DNA of 64,000 nt, taken from Rhizobium sp. NRK18 (GTDB lineage: Bacteria; Pseudomonadota; Alphaproteobacteria; Rhizobiales; Rhizobiaceae). A program made the translations under genes and the position numbers. Below the pieces are notes generated by a model, which searched no databases, was not told the DNA's origin, and saw only the letters and a list, made by a program, of their open reading frames with translations. The DNA lies in contig NZ_JANFMV010000001.1 of the NCBI RefSeq assembly GCF_024385575.1, positions 434,001-498,000 on the forward strand, given 5' to 3'. Each line of letters starts with the position of its first letter. The first letter of the stretch is position 1. Below are positions 1-8,322 of this stretch, piece after piece.

Positions 1-1
1 C

Positions 2-397
2 ACGGCGGTCATCGATTTCGGCTCGGCGCCGGTGGAAGATCAGATCGCCGAGGACGAGCGCGACAAGGGCGTGCGCATCTTTGCGCTGCATTTCATGACG
101 CCGGTGACCAGGAACTACACCATCGACCGGTGGATGCATCTGCGCAACCGGGCCGTCGGTGACGAAGAGGCGAGCGCGGCGATGGACGCCATGTTCCGGA
201 TCGCCTTTAATGAAGACAAGGAGATCCTGGAAGCAGTCCAGGCGGAAGAGGAACGCCCCCTGAAACGCCGTCCGATCCGCATTGCCATCGACAAGGGACC
301 GATGGTCTACCGCAAGCGGATCACCGAACTTCTGGAAAAGGAGCGGACACACGATATCGCGTCGGATCCGACACCGGCCTTTATCTATCACGACTAA
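2..397 (+). CDS. Rieske-type aromatic ring-hydroxylating oxygenase, alpha subunit (C-terminal part only)
   Basis: The gene is cut by the window edge: the frame is open from base 2 and ends at a TAA, giving 131 residues. The HFMTPVT segment followed by a helical tail rich in Glu and Arg resembles the C-terminal domain of VanA-like Rieske oxygenases, which demethylate or hydroxylate aromatic acids or quaternary amines. The Rieske Cys/His motif and the mononuclear iron ligands would lie upstream and cannot be checked. It sits 67 bp before a HAAT importer on the same strand, which suggests the importer feeds its substrate. Family assignment is moderately sure; the substrate is unknown. Confidence 0.7.
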   Translation, partial: TAVIDFGSAPVEDQIAEDERDKGVRIFALHFMTPVTRNYTIDRWMHLRNRAVGDEEASAAMDAMFRIAFNEDKEILEAVQAEEERPLKRRPIRIAIDKGPMVYRKRITELLEKERTHDIASDPTPAFIYHD

Positions 398-464
398 ATC
401 CGTAACAATCCGGCGCAGACCGGAATCACGAAAAGGCGAAAACAAGCCGTCAGAGGAGAACGAC

Positions 465-1664
465 ATGAAATTATTCAATAAATTGGCCGCAACAGGTCTG
501 GCGGTGCTCGCCCTGTCGACGGCAGCATTGGCCGAAGACACGATCAAGATCGGCGAAATCAATCATTACAAGCGCATGGCGGCATTTGCCGAGCCCTACA
601 AGCAGGGCATCGAGCTGGCGCTGAAGGAAATCAACGATGGCGGCGGCGTGCTCGGCAAGAAGCTCGAATTCGTCTACCGCGACGATGAAGGCAATCCCGG
701 CAACGCCGTCAAGATCGCCGAAGAGCTTATGACGCGTGACGGCACCGTCATGCTGACAGGCTCGATCCTCTCGAATGTCGGCCTGGCGCTCTCCGCGCTC
801 GCCGGCGAAAAGCACTACGTCTATCTCGCGTCCGAGCCGCTGGCCGACGAGCTGATCTGGAAGAATGGCAACCCCTACACCTTCCGCCTGCGCGCCTCGA
901 CCTGGGTTCAGGCCGGCATGCTGGCCGAAGAAGCCGCCAAGACGGACGCCAAGCGCTATGCGACGATCGCGCCGAACTATGCCTATGGTACGGCCGCCGT
1001 CGAAGCCTTCAAGACGCAGCTGAAGAAGCTGAAGCCGGATGTCGAGTTCGTCGCCGAACAGTGGCCGGCACTCTTCAAGATCGACGCCGGTGCTGAAGTG
1101 CAGGCGATCGAGAAGGCCAAGCCCGATGCGATCTACAATGTCGAATTCGGGACCGACCTCGCCAAGTTCGTCCGCGAGGGCAATACGCGCGGGCTGTTCG
1201 AAGGCCGCAAGGTCTACGGTCTCCTGACCGGCGAGCCGGAATATCTCGATCCGCTCGGCGAAGAGGCGCCGGAAGGCTGGTTCGTGACCGGTTATCCCTG
1301 GTACGACATTCAGGATGGTCCGGGCAAAGCTTTCGTCGATGAATACAAGGCCGCTTACGGCGACGGGCCGAAGATCGGCAGCCTTGTCGGCTACATGACC
1401 GCCAAGAGCATTGCCGCACTTCTGACGAAAGCGGGCTCCACCGATACGCCGGCATTGCTTGAAGCGTTCAAGGATCTGAAGGTCGAAACGCCGGTCGGCG
1501 AAATCACCTATCGCGACATCGACCACCAGTCGACGATGGGTGCCTATGTCGGCACGACGGCCGTCAAGGATGGCAAGGGCGTGATGGTTGACTGGTCCTA
1601 CAAGGACCCGACCCCCTACATGCCGAGCGATGACGAAGTCAAAGCCATGCGTCCGGCCAACTGA
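465..1664 (+). CDS. ABC transporter substrate-binding protein, Liv/HAAT family
   Basis: Periplasmic binding protein of 399 residues, taking the ATG at 465 behind the ribosome-binding sequence AGAGGAGA; longer upstream starts overlap the oxygenase gene. Residues 1-22 form a Sec signal peptide (charged start, hydrophobic core, cleavage near ALA-E). The mature part has the type I periplasmic fold seen in leucine and amide receptors: an early KIGEI strand, a GG-VLGKKLEFVYRDDEGNP region and a 'GSILSNVGLAL' ligand loop. It is the first gene of an operon with a fused permease and two ATPases. The ligand cannot be read from sequence; an aromatic acid or related compound fits the neighbouring oxygenase. 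Confidence 0.88.
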   Translation: MKLFNKLAATGLAVLALSTAALAEDTIKIGEINHYKRMAAFAEPYKQGIELALKEINDGGGVLGKKLEFVYRDDEGNPGNAVKIAEELMTRDGTVMLTGSILSNVGLALSALAGEKHYVYLASEPLADELIWKNGNPYTFRLRASTWVQAGMLAEEAAKTDAKRYATIAPNYAYGTAAVEAFKTQLKKLKPDVEFVAEQWPALFKIDAGAEVQAIEKAKPDAIYNVEFGTDLAKFVREGNTRGLFEGRKVYGLLTGEPEYLDPLGEEAPEGWFVTGYPWYDIQDGPGKAFVDEYKAAYGDGPKIGSLVGYMTAKSIAALLTKAGSTDTPALLEAFKDLKVETPVGEITYRDIDHQSTMGAYVGTTAVKDGKGVMVDWSYKDPTPYMPSDDEVKAMRPAN

Positions 1665-1743
1665 TCACGGTTGACGATCGATCCGGCCGGTTTGCCACGA
1701 ACCGGCCGGAGCCAGCCCCTTCTCAGACATCGAGCGGACATCT

Positions 1744-3606
1744 ATGGGACTTCTGGTAGCGCAGCTCCTGACCGGGCTTGCAAACGCGGCGGCGCTTTTT
1801 CTCGTTGCCTCCGGGTTGTCACTGATCTTCGGTGTGACCCGCATCGTCAACTTCGCGCACGGCTCCTTCTACATGCTCGGAGCCTTTATCGGCGTCACGC
1901 TGATGCAGATCCTGCCCGGAGCCGTCGGCTTCTGGGGCTCGATCGTGCTGTCTGCGATCGCGGTCGGGCTGATCGGCGTGGTCGTGGAAATCCTGGTGCT
2001 CAGGCCGATCTACAAGGCGCCGGAACTCTTCCAGCTGGTCGCGACGTTCGGCGTCATCCTCGTGGTGCAGGACCTGACGCTGATGATCTGGGGACCCGAG
2101 GACCGCCTGGGACCGCGCGCCCCGGGCCTCAAGTCGGTGATCCGCATCTTCGGCGAACCGGTGCCGCAATATGATCTGGCGCTGATCGCCATCACCCCGT
2201 TCATCCTTCTCTTCCTCTGGTGGCTCATCACCAAGACGCGCATCGGCATCCTCGTGCGCGCGGCGACACAGGACCGTGAGATGGTCGGCGCGCTCGGCGT
2301 CAACCAGGCCTGGCTGTTTACCGGCGTCTTCTTCCTCGGCTCGGCGCTGGCCGGTCTCGGCGGGGCGATCCAGCTGCCCAAGGGCGGTGCGGACCTGCTG
2401 ATGGATTTCAACATCATCGCCGGCGCCTTCGTGGTCGTGGTCATCGGCGGCATGGGATCGCTGCCGGGCGCCTTCATCGCCGCGGTCATCATTTCCGTCC
2501 TCAACGTCTTCGGTGTCACCTACATTCCGCAAAGCACGCTGGTGCTGATGTATGTCGTCATGGCGGTCGTGCTGATCTTCAGGCCCTACGGTCTGCTGGG
2601 CAAGCCTGAGGTGGCCGGCGAGCACGGTCAGGCCGGCGAGATCGAGCCGCCGATCCGTCCGTTCGGACGCCGAGGCCAGATCTTCTTCCTGGCGCTGGTT
2701 GCCTGCCTGGCGGCGGTTCCGGCGCTCGGATCGAACTTCGCACAGGTTCTGATCATCGACATCCTGGTCTTCTGCCTCTTCGCAGCCTCGCTGCAGTTCA
2801 TGCTTGGCACCGGCGGTCTCGTCAGCTTCGGCCACGCCGCCTTCTACGGCGGAGGGGCCTATGTTGCGGCGCTGTCGGTCAAGTATTTCGCCGCGCCCAT
2901 GGAGCTTGCCTTCCTGCTTGCGCCGCTCGGAGCCGGGCTGCTGGCGGTCATCGTCGGCTGGTTCTGCATCCGGCTTTCCGGCGTCTATTTCGCCATGCTG
3001 ACACTGGCCTTCAGCCAGCTCATCTGGTCGCTGGTCTTCCAGTGGGGCGATTTCACCGGCGGCGACGACGGCATTCTCAACATCTGGCCGGCGTCGTGGC
3101 TGTCGTCGACCACCGCCTATTATTATTTCACGCTGGTGTTCGGCATTGGCGGTATTCTCGTGCTGCGTCACATCATCCACTCTCCGTTCGGTTACGCGCT
3201 GAGGGCGACGCGCGACAGCGCCAGGCAGGCGGAAGCCACCGGCATCGACGTGAAGATGATCCAGTGGACGGCGTTCGCGATCGCCGGTGCGCTGGCGGGT
3301 CTTGCCGGCGGCCTGTTCGTCTTTTCCAAGGGATCGGTGTTCCCCAACGAACTCGAGATCGCCAAGAGCTTCGACGCTCTGATCGTCGTCTTCCTCGGCG
3401 GGGTGAAGACACTCTCCGGCGCGGTCGTCGGCGGTGCGTTCCTGGCGTCGGCGAAGGACTGGCTGACGCGCATGGAATACTGGCGCCTCCTCCTCGGTCT
3501 GTTGATCATCGCCGTCGTCATCGTCGCGCCCTATGGCATTGCCGGAACACTGCAGAGGCTGGCGACACGGCTCGGCTTCTATGCCGACAAGGAGGAACGG
3601 GTATGA
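1744..3606 (+). CDS. Fused LivH-LivM ABC transporter permease
   Basis: A 620-residue inner-membrane protein joining both permease halves of a branched-chain amino acid type importer. Residues about 1-295 are LivH-like, with GLSLIFGVTRIVNFAHG near the start and the coupling helix GILVRAATQDREMVGALG. A hydrophilic linker near 295-315 leads into a LivM-like half with GGLVSFGHAAFYGGGAYVAAL and the coupling helix YALRATRDSARQAEATGI. In most HAAT systems these are two genes, as in the second transporter of this window. Its TGA overlaps the ATG of the following ATPase, so the two are translationally coupled. Confidence 0.92.
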   Translation: MGLLVAQLLTGLANAAALFLVASGLSLIFGVTRIVNFAHGSFYMLGAFIGVTLMQILPGAVGFWGSIVLSAIAVGLIGVVVEILVLRPIYKAPELFQLVATFGVILVVQDLTLMIWGPEDRLGPRAPGLKSVIRIFGEPVPQYDLALIAITPFILLFLWWLITKTRIGILVRAATQDREMVGALGVNQAWLFTGVFFLGSALAGLGGAIQLPKGGADLLMDFNIIAGAFVVVVIGGMGSLPGAFIAAVIISVLNVFGVTYIPQSTLVLMYVVMAVVLIFRPYGLLGKPEVAGEHGQAGEIEPPIRPFGRRGQIFFLALVACLAAVPALGSNFAQVLIIDILVFCLFAASLQFMLGTGGLVSFGHAAFYGGGAYVAALSVKYFAAPMELAFLLAPLGAGLLAVIVGWFCIRLSGVYFAMLTLAFSQLIWSLVFQWGDFTGGDDGILNIWPASWLSSTTAYYYFTLVFGIGGILVLRHIIHSPFGYALRATRDSARQAEATGIDVKMIQWTAFAIAGALAGLAGGLFVFSKGSVFPNELEIAKSFDALIVVFLGGVKTLSGAVVGGAFLASAKDWLTRMEYWRLLLGLLIIAVVIVAPYGIAGTLQRLATRLGFYADKEERV

Positions 3607-4376
3607 AGCCGGTTCTCGACGTTACAAATCTGAGCAAGTCCTTCGGCGGCGTGCAGGCGGTGGCCGGCGTCAGCTTTGCCGTGGCCGAGGGGGAGATGAA
3701 GGCGCTGATCGGGCCTAATGGCGCCGGCAAGTCGACCTGCTTCAACATGCTGATGGGGCAGTTGAAGCCGACGTCGGGACGCGTCTACTTCAAGGGCAAG
3801 CCGATCACCGGCCTGCCGCCGCGCAAGATCTGGCGGATGGGTGTTGGCCGGACCTTCCAGATCACCGGCACCTACCAGAGCATGACGGTTGCCGAAAACG
3901 TGCAGATGGCCCTGATCAGCTATCACCGGCGGCTGAATTCGCTGTGGCCAAGGGCCTGGAGGCTCTACCGCGACGAGGCGCTGTCGCTGCTTGATCTCGT
4001 GGGCATGGCCGATCAGGCGGATCGTGCCTGCGCAATCCTCGCCTACGGCGACCTCAAACGCCTCGAACTGGCGATCGCCCTTGCCCATGGTCCGCAGCTT
4101 CTGCTGATGGACGAGCCGACCGCAGGCATGGCGCCGAAGGAGCGTATCGCCCTGATGCAGTTGACGGGAGACATCGTCCGAGAGCGCCGGATCAGCGTGC
4201 TTTTCACCGAACACGACATGGACGTGGTGTTTGCCCATGCGCACCGGATCATGGTCTTGAATCGCGGCAAGCTGATCGCCGACGGAACGGCGGCGGAAGT
4301 GAAAGCCGATCCGAAGGTCCAAGAGGTCTATCTCGGCGGCGGCACTCTCTACAAGAAGGATGGCGTTGATGCTTGA
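3603..4376 (+). CDS. ABC transporter ATP-binding protein, LivG type
   Basis: ATPase of 257 residues that powers the upstream fused permease from the cytoplasmic side. Walker A GPNGAGKST lies at residues 37-45, the signature region reads LAYGDLKRLE from residue 146, and Walker B LLLMDEPTAG is near 166-175. The C-terminal VQEVYLGGG is typical of LivG. The ATG at 3603 was chosen because it overlaps the permease stop (ATGA) and keeps the conserved N-terminal strand. The 3' end overlaps the next ATPase gene. The family is certain; the substrate is not. Confidence 0.93.
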   Translation: MKPVLDVTNLSKSFGGVQAVAGVSFAVAEGEMKALIGPNGAGKSTCFNMLMGQLKPTSGRVYFKGKPITGLPPRKIWRMGVGRTFQITGTYQSMTVAENVQMALISYHRRLNSLWPRAWRLYRDEALSLLDLVGMADQADRACAILAYGDLKRLELAIALAHGPQLLLMDEPTAGMAPKERIALMQLTGDIVRERRISVLFTEHDMDVVFAHAHRIMVLNRGKLIADGTAAEVKADPKVQEVYLGGGTLYKKDGVDA

Positions 4377-5070
4377 GCTGACCGCGATCAACAGCTTCTA
4401 CGGCAAGGCGCATATCCTCAACGATCTGAGCTTTTCCGTCGAGCCCGGCGAAGTGGTGGCGCTGCTGGGGCGCAACGGCGCCGGCAAGACGACGACGATG
4501 AAGTCGATCATGCAGATGGTGCGGCCGCGCTCCGGCAGCGTGCGTTTCCAGGGTCGCGACATTACCGGCGAGCCGGCCTACAAGGTGGCGCGCCAGGGGC
4601 TTGGCTATGTGCCCGAGGAGCGTCGCATCTTCACCAGCCTGACCATCCTGGAAAACCTCGAGGTCGGCAGGCAGCCGAAGCGCGCGGGTGCTCCCTACTG
4701 GACGACGGATGCGCTGTTCGAACTCTTCCCGAACCTGTCGGAGCGGCGCAACAATCTCGGCAAGGCGCTTTCGGGCGGCGAGCAGCAGATGCTGACGATC
4801 GCCCGCACGCTGATGGGCAATCCCTCATTGATCCTTCTCGACGAGCCCTCGGAAGGCATTGCGCCGGTGATCGTCGAACAGATGGCCGCGTCGATCCTGA
4901 AGTTCAAGGAGCATGGGCTGACGGTCGTCATTTCCGAGCAAAACTTGCATTTTGCCCGCGCGGTCGCCGACCGGACGATCATCATCGAAGGCGGGACGAA
5001 GAAATTCGACGGCACGTTCGAAGTGCTCGAACGGGAGCCGGAGATCAGGGATCAATACCTCTCGGTGTGA
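4360..5070 (+). CDS. ABC transporter ATP-binding protein, LivF type
   Basis: Second ATPase of the first HAAT importer, 236 residues. Walker A GRNGAGKTT is at residues 37-45, the signature LSGGEQQ starts near 137, and Walker B ILLDEPSEGIAP follows. The PEERRIF and SEGIAPV segments mark the LivF subgroup. The start overlaps the end of the LivG gene by 17 bases. An in-frame ATG at 4369 would remove only three residues and is equally possible. This gene closes the operon; a MarR regulator on the opposite strand follows 36 bp later. Confidence 0.93.
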   Translation: MALMLELTAINSFYGKAHILNDLSFSVEPGEVVALLGRNGAGKTTTMKSIMQMVRPRSGSVRFQGRDITGEPAYKVARQGLGYVPEERRIFTSLTILENLEVGRQPKRAGAPYWTTDALFELFPNLSERRNNLGKALSGGEQQMLTIARTLMGNPSLILLDEPSEGIAPVIVEQMAASILKFKEHGLTVVISEQNLHFARAVADRTIIIEGGTKKFDGTFEVLEREPEIRDQYLSV

Positions 5071-5106
5071 CTGCATCGAGAGGCTGTGTCACGGCCAGGG
5101 CCACGG

Positions 5107-5556
5107 CTAGGTGATTTTCGCCAGAAGCGTTACGAGCGTGCGGCTCTCCTCCGCCGACAGCGGAGCGAGGGTCAGCCTCGAGACTTCGAAGCCCGTTTGA
5201 TAGAGCGCGTCCAGGAGCGTCTGTCCCTTGTAGGTCAGGCTGATCAGGGAACGCCTGCGATCGCTTTCCGAGGCGGTGATGGCGACGAGTTCCTTTGCCT
5301 TCAGCCGGTCGACCACGCCCTTGATAGTCGCGACGTCCATCGCGGTCAGCCGGCCAAGCTGGTTCTGCGAACAGGGGCCGACATCGGCCAGCCGTGCCAT
5401 GGCGGAAAATTGCGTTGCCGTCAGCCGTTCCGGAAAATGCTCCTGAAAGATGGAGGTGTGACGCTGGTTGGCCAGACGCAGCAGATAGCCGATCTGGTCT
5501 TCCAGGCGGTAGCCGTCACGGTTCGCGGGAAGCGCGTTCTTGTCGTTGGAATCCAT
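5107..5556 (-). CDS. MarR family transcriptional regulator
   Basis: Protein of 149 residues with a MarR-type winged helix: LTATQFSAMARL, a recognition region QNQLGRLTAMDVATIKGVVDRL, and a wing with DRRRSLISLT. MarR proteins usually bind small aromatic or phenolic ligands and release DNA. It lies convergent to the first HAAT operon and divergent from fpr, with 278 bases between its start and the fpr start. That gap contains a near-palindrome around GTATAC that could be its operator. Control of the neighbouring importers or oxygenase is an inference from position. Confidence 0.88.
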   Translation of the reverse strand: MDSNDKNALPANRDGYRLEDQIGYLLRLANQRHTSIFQEHFPERLTATQFSAMARLADVGPCSQNQLGRLTAMDVATIKGVVDRLKAKELVAITASESDRRRSLISLTYKGQTLLDALYQTGFEVSRLTLAPLSAEESRTLVTLLAKIT

Positions 5557-5727
5557 TGAGATGGGATGTCCCCCCTATGCCGGTGGCGCCCTGCATTCGG
5601 ATGCCGACGCCATGCTCTTGTTTCCATAGGTTGCGGAACGGGTCAAGTCACGACCCGTCTTGCGGTCGGCTGCATCGCCGGCAAGCGCGCGCGACGGCAT
5701 TGACAGAAGACCGCGATTTCATTATCG

Positions 5728-5739
5728 TTAGTATACGAA
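5728..5739. promoter_or_regulatory. Candidate MarR operator in the MarR/fpr divergent region
   Basis: The sequence TTAGTATACGAA is a near-perfect palindrome centred on GTATAC, in an AT-rich patch of the MarR-fpr gap (5557-5834). MarR proteins usually bind short AT-rich palindromes like this. It lies about 170 bases before the MarR start and about 95 before fpr. This is inferred from symmetry and position only. Confidence 0.35.
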
Positions 5740-5834
5740 TGAAATGACGATGTTGCATGCAGTGGAACGCCGTCGAGACCGACCGTCGCGGACGAAGAGC
5801 TTTCAACAAATATCTGAACTGAGGGTGATGGATC

Positions 5835-6638
5835 ATGGATATGATGGCGAAGCAAACATTCGCAATTCCCGAGAATGTATACGCCGAGACGGTGACGCTG
5901 GTACAGCACTATACCGACCGCCTGTTCCGCTTCCGCACCACGCGCCCGGCGGCCTTCCGCTTCCGCTCGGGCGAGTTCGTGATGATCGGCTTGCCGAATG
6001 CCGAGAAGCCCGTCTATCGTGCCTATTCGATCGCCAGTCCCGCCTGGGACGAGGAACTGGAGTTCTTCTCCATCAAGGTGCCGGACGGTCCGCTGACGGA
6101 GCACCTGCAGAAGATTCAGCCCGGTGACACCATCCTCCTGCGCAAGAAGGCGACCGGAACGCTGGTCAACGACGCCCTTCTCCCCGGCAAGCGTCTCTAC
6201 ATGTTCTCCACCGGGACCGGCATCGCGCCTTTCGCCAGCCTCGTTCGCGATCCGGAAACCTACGAGAAGTTCGAGCAGGTGATCCTCACGCACACGTGCC
6301 GTGACGTCGCCGAACTGAAATACGGCCAGGATCTGGTTCAAGAAACCCTGAACGATCCGCTGGTCGGCGAATTCGCGTCGGGCAAGCTGATCCACTATCC
6401 GACGGTCACCCGCGAAGCGTTCACCCATACGGGCCGGATCACCGATCTGATGCGGTCCGGCAAGCTTTACTCCGACCTCGGCGTGCCGCCGCTGGATCCC
6501 GAAGTCGACCGCGGGATGATCTGCGGTTCGATGGCCATGCTGAAGGAAACCAAGGAAATCCTCGAGGCCTGCGGTCTCGTGGAAGGGGCGAACAATGCCC
6601 CCGGCAGTTTCGTCGTCGAGCGTGCCTTCGTCGACTGA
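5835..6638 (+). CDS. fpr: Ferredoxin--NADP(+) reductase
   Basis: FAD flavoprotein of 267 residues that moves electrons between NADPH and ferredoxin or flavodoxin in the cytoplasm. The FAD-binding RAYSIAS motif is at residues 62-68 and the NADP-binding TGTGIAPF motif at 126-133. The C-terminus FVVERAFVD matches the short tail of bacterial-type (subclass I) reductases. Length and domain order are complete. Rieske oxygenases need such a reductase, so it may serve the oxygenase at the window edge. It also resembles the housekeeping Fpr of alphaproteobacteria, so this pairing is only a possibility. Confidence 0.88.
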   Translation: MDMMAKQTFAIPENVYAETVTLVQHYTDRLFRFRTTRPAAFRFRSGEFVMIGLPNAEKPVYRAYSIASPAWDEELEFFSIKVPDGPLTEHLQKIQPGDTILLRKKATGTLVNDALLPGKRLYMFSTGTGIAPFASLVRDPETYEKFEQVILTHTCRDVAELKYGQDLVQETLNDPLVGEFASGKLIHYPTVTREAFTHTGRITDLMRSGKLYSDLGVPPLDPEVDRGMICGSMAMLKETKEILEACGLVEGANNAPGSFVVERAFVD

Positions 6639-6704
6639 TATTTCAGCCGAAAGACCGACGGGTCTGTGAATTCGACCTGTCCATTTTGACAAAATCAAAG
6701 TTTG

Positions 6705-6744
6705 GCGCTGCAAGGCCTGGTGGTTTCACCAGGATTTGCGGCGC
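6705..6744. other. Long imperfect hairpin downstream of fpr
   Basis: The arms read GCGC-t-GCAA-gg-CCTGGTG and CACCAGG-at-TTGC-g-GCGC around a GTTT loop, so 15 base pairs form with small internal mismatches. It lies 66 bases after the fpr stop and 140 before the next gene. No clear T-run follows, so it could be a weak terminator or an RNA-stabilising or regulatory stem. Confidence 0.45.
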
Positions 6745-6884
6745 TAAAACGATTTAGATCATCATTATATACCCACAACGAAATATATCGCTTGCCTGCT
6801 TCGGCAAGCTTATTAAGGTTATGTCTGTTCCGGGGAGGACGGAACAGACTTACATCGCTGATTACAGCTCATGGGAGGAGCTTA

Positions 6885-8228
6885 ATGTCAAAATTCAACT
6901 TTACGCGTCGTCAGGCGCTCAAGGCGGGTGCCGCGTCGGGTCTCATTCTTGCGACCCCGACGATCTTCACCCGCTCGGCCTACGGCTTCGTCAACGAACC
7001 GAAGGGGGGCAGCGTCACGCTCGGCTTCAACGTTCCGCAGACGGGACCTTATGCCGATGAAGGCGCCGATGAACTCCGGGCATTCCAGCTCGCCGTCAAG
7101 CATCTGAACGGCGAGGGCGACGGCGGCATGCTGAACACCTTCTCGTCCAAGGTTCTGGACGGCACGGGTATTCTCGGCAAGAAGGTCGCCTATGTGACCG
7201 GCGACACGCAGACCAAATCCGACGCCGCACGCGCATCCGCGCAGTCGATGATCCAGAAGGACGGCGCGATCATGATCTCCGGCGGTTCGTCGTCGGGCGT
7301 CGCGGTTGCCGTTCAGGCGCTTTGCCAGGAAGCCGGCATCATCTTCATGGCGGGCCTGACACACTCCAACGACACGACCGGCAAGGACAAGAAGGCCAAT
7401 GGCTTCCGCCACTTCTTCAACGCCTACATGTCGGCTGCCGCACTCGCACCGGTTCTGAAGAACCTCTACGGCGACGGTCGCAAGGCCTACATGCTGACGG
7501 CCGACTACACCTGGGGCTGGACGCAGCAGCAGTCGATGGAAGCATCCTTCAAGACCATCGGCTGGGAAACCGTGACCAACGTGATGACCCCGCTCGGTGC
7601 CGGCGACTTCTCGCAGTACCTCACGCCGGTCCTCAACTCCGGTGCGGACGTGCTGGTTCTCAATCACTACGGCGGCGACATGGTCAACTCGCTGACCCAG
7701 GCCGTGCAGTTCGGCCTGAAGGACAAGCAGGTCAACGGCAAGCAGTTCGAAATCATCGTGCCGCTGATTTCGGAGCTGATGGCCAAGGGTGCCGGCGACA
7801 ACATCAAGGGCATTCCGGGTTCGTCCAACTGGAACTGGAAGCTGCAGGACGACGGCACGAAGGCGTTCGTCAAGTCCTTCGGCACCGAATACGGCTTCCC
7901 GCCGAGCCAGGCTGCGCAGACCTGCTACGTGCAGACCCTGCTCTATGCCGATGCCGTCGCCCGCGCGAAGTCTTTCAATCCCTGCGACGTCGTCGCGGCG
8001 CTGGAAGGCTACGAGTTCGATGGTCTCGGCAACGGCAAGACGCTGTACCGTGCAGCCGACCACCAGTGCTTCAAGGACGTTCTCGTCGTGAAGGGCAAGG
8101 ACAAGCCGGACAACGAGTATGACGTGCTCGACGTTGTCGAAATCACCCCGGCCGACAAGGTGACGTACGCCCCCGATGATCCGATGTTCGCCGGTGGCGA
8201 CCTCGGCAAGTGCAACGCCGGCGCATAA
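6885..8228 (+). CDS. ABC transporter substrate-binding protein with Tat signal, HAAT family
   Basis: Binding protein of 447 residues. The N-terminus carries a twin-arginine signal, TRRQALK at residues 7-13, followed by a hydrophobic stretch ending near SAYG. Tat export implies folding in the cytoplasm before export, which is less common for this family. The mature part is a type I periplasmic fold with a GFNVPQTGPYADEGADE ligand-side segment and 'SGGSSSGVAVA'. The ATG at 6885 follows GGGAGGAG; longer frames upstream would destroy the Tat signal. It leads a five-gene operon. It is clearly different from the first binding protein of this window, so the two systems probably carry different ligands. 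Confidence 0.9.
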   Translation: MSKFNFTRRQALKAGAASGLILATPTIFTRSAYGFVNEPKGGSVTLGFNVPQTGPYADEGADELRAFQLAVKHLNGEGDGGMLNTFSSKVLDGTGILGKKVAYVTGDTQTKSDAARASAQSMIQKDGAIMISGGSSSGVAVAVQALCQEAGIIFMAGLTHSNDTTGKDKKANGFRHFFNAYMSAAALAPVLKNLYGDGRKAYMLTADYTWGWTQQQSMEASFKTIGWETVTNVMTPLGAGDFSQYLTPVLNSGADVLVLNHYGGDMVNSLTQAVQFGLKDKQVNGKQFEIIVPLISELMAKGAGDNIKGIPGSSNWNWKLQDDGTKAFVKSFGTEYGFPPSQAAQTCYVQTLLYADAVARAKSFNPCDVVAALEGYEFDGLGNGKTLYRAADHQCFKDVLVVKGKDKPDNEYDVLDVVEITPADKVTYAPDDPMFAGGDLGKCNAGA

Positions 8229-8247
8229 GCGCTCGGTGACAGTCGAC

Positions 8248-8280
8248 AGCCGGCCGTTCTCGGGAGGAGGGCGGCCGGCT
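8248..8280 (+). terminator. Intercistronic stem-loop after the second binding protein gene
   Basis: Perfect 9-bp arms AGCCGGCCG and CGGCCGGCT flank a 15-base loop between the binding protein stop and the LivH gene. Such stems after binding-protein genes often cause partial termination or protect the upstream mRNA, giving more receptor than permease. Only a short TCTAC follows, so readthrough is likely. Confidence 0.6.
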
Positions 8281-8322
8281 TCTACAGCTTGATGGTTCGG
8301 GTGTGTTCCAGCGGGAGGGGCA

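Noticed and set aside
1819..3180. Long minus-strand frame (453 codons) opposite the fused permease gene
   Set aside because: It is extremely rich in Asp, Glu, Arg and Gln, as expected for the antisense of a GC-rich membrane protein gene, and shows no domain.
5835..6638. Fpr as the dedicated reductase of the Rieske oxygenase
   Set aside because: It fits the general bacterial ferredoxin-NADP reductase and lacks a fused 2Fe-2S domain as in VanB, and it lies 5 kb away beyond an importer operon; kept as a possibility only.
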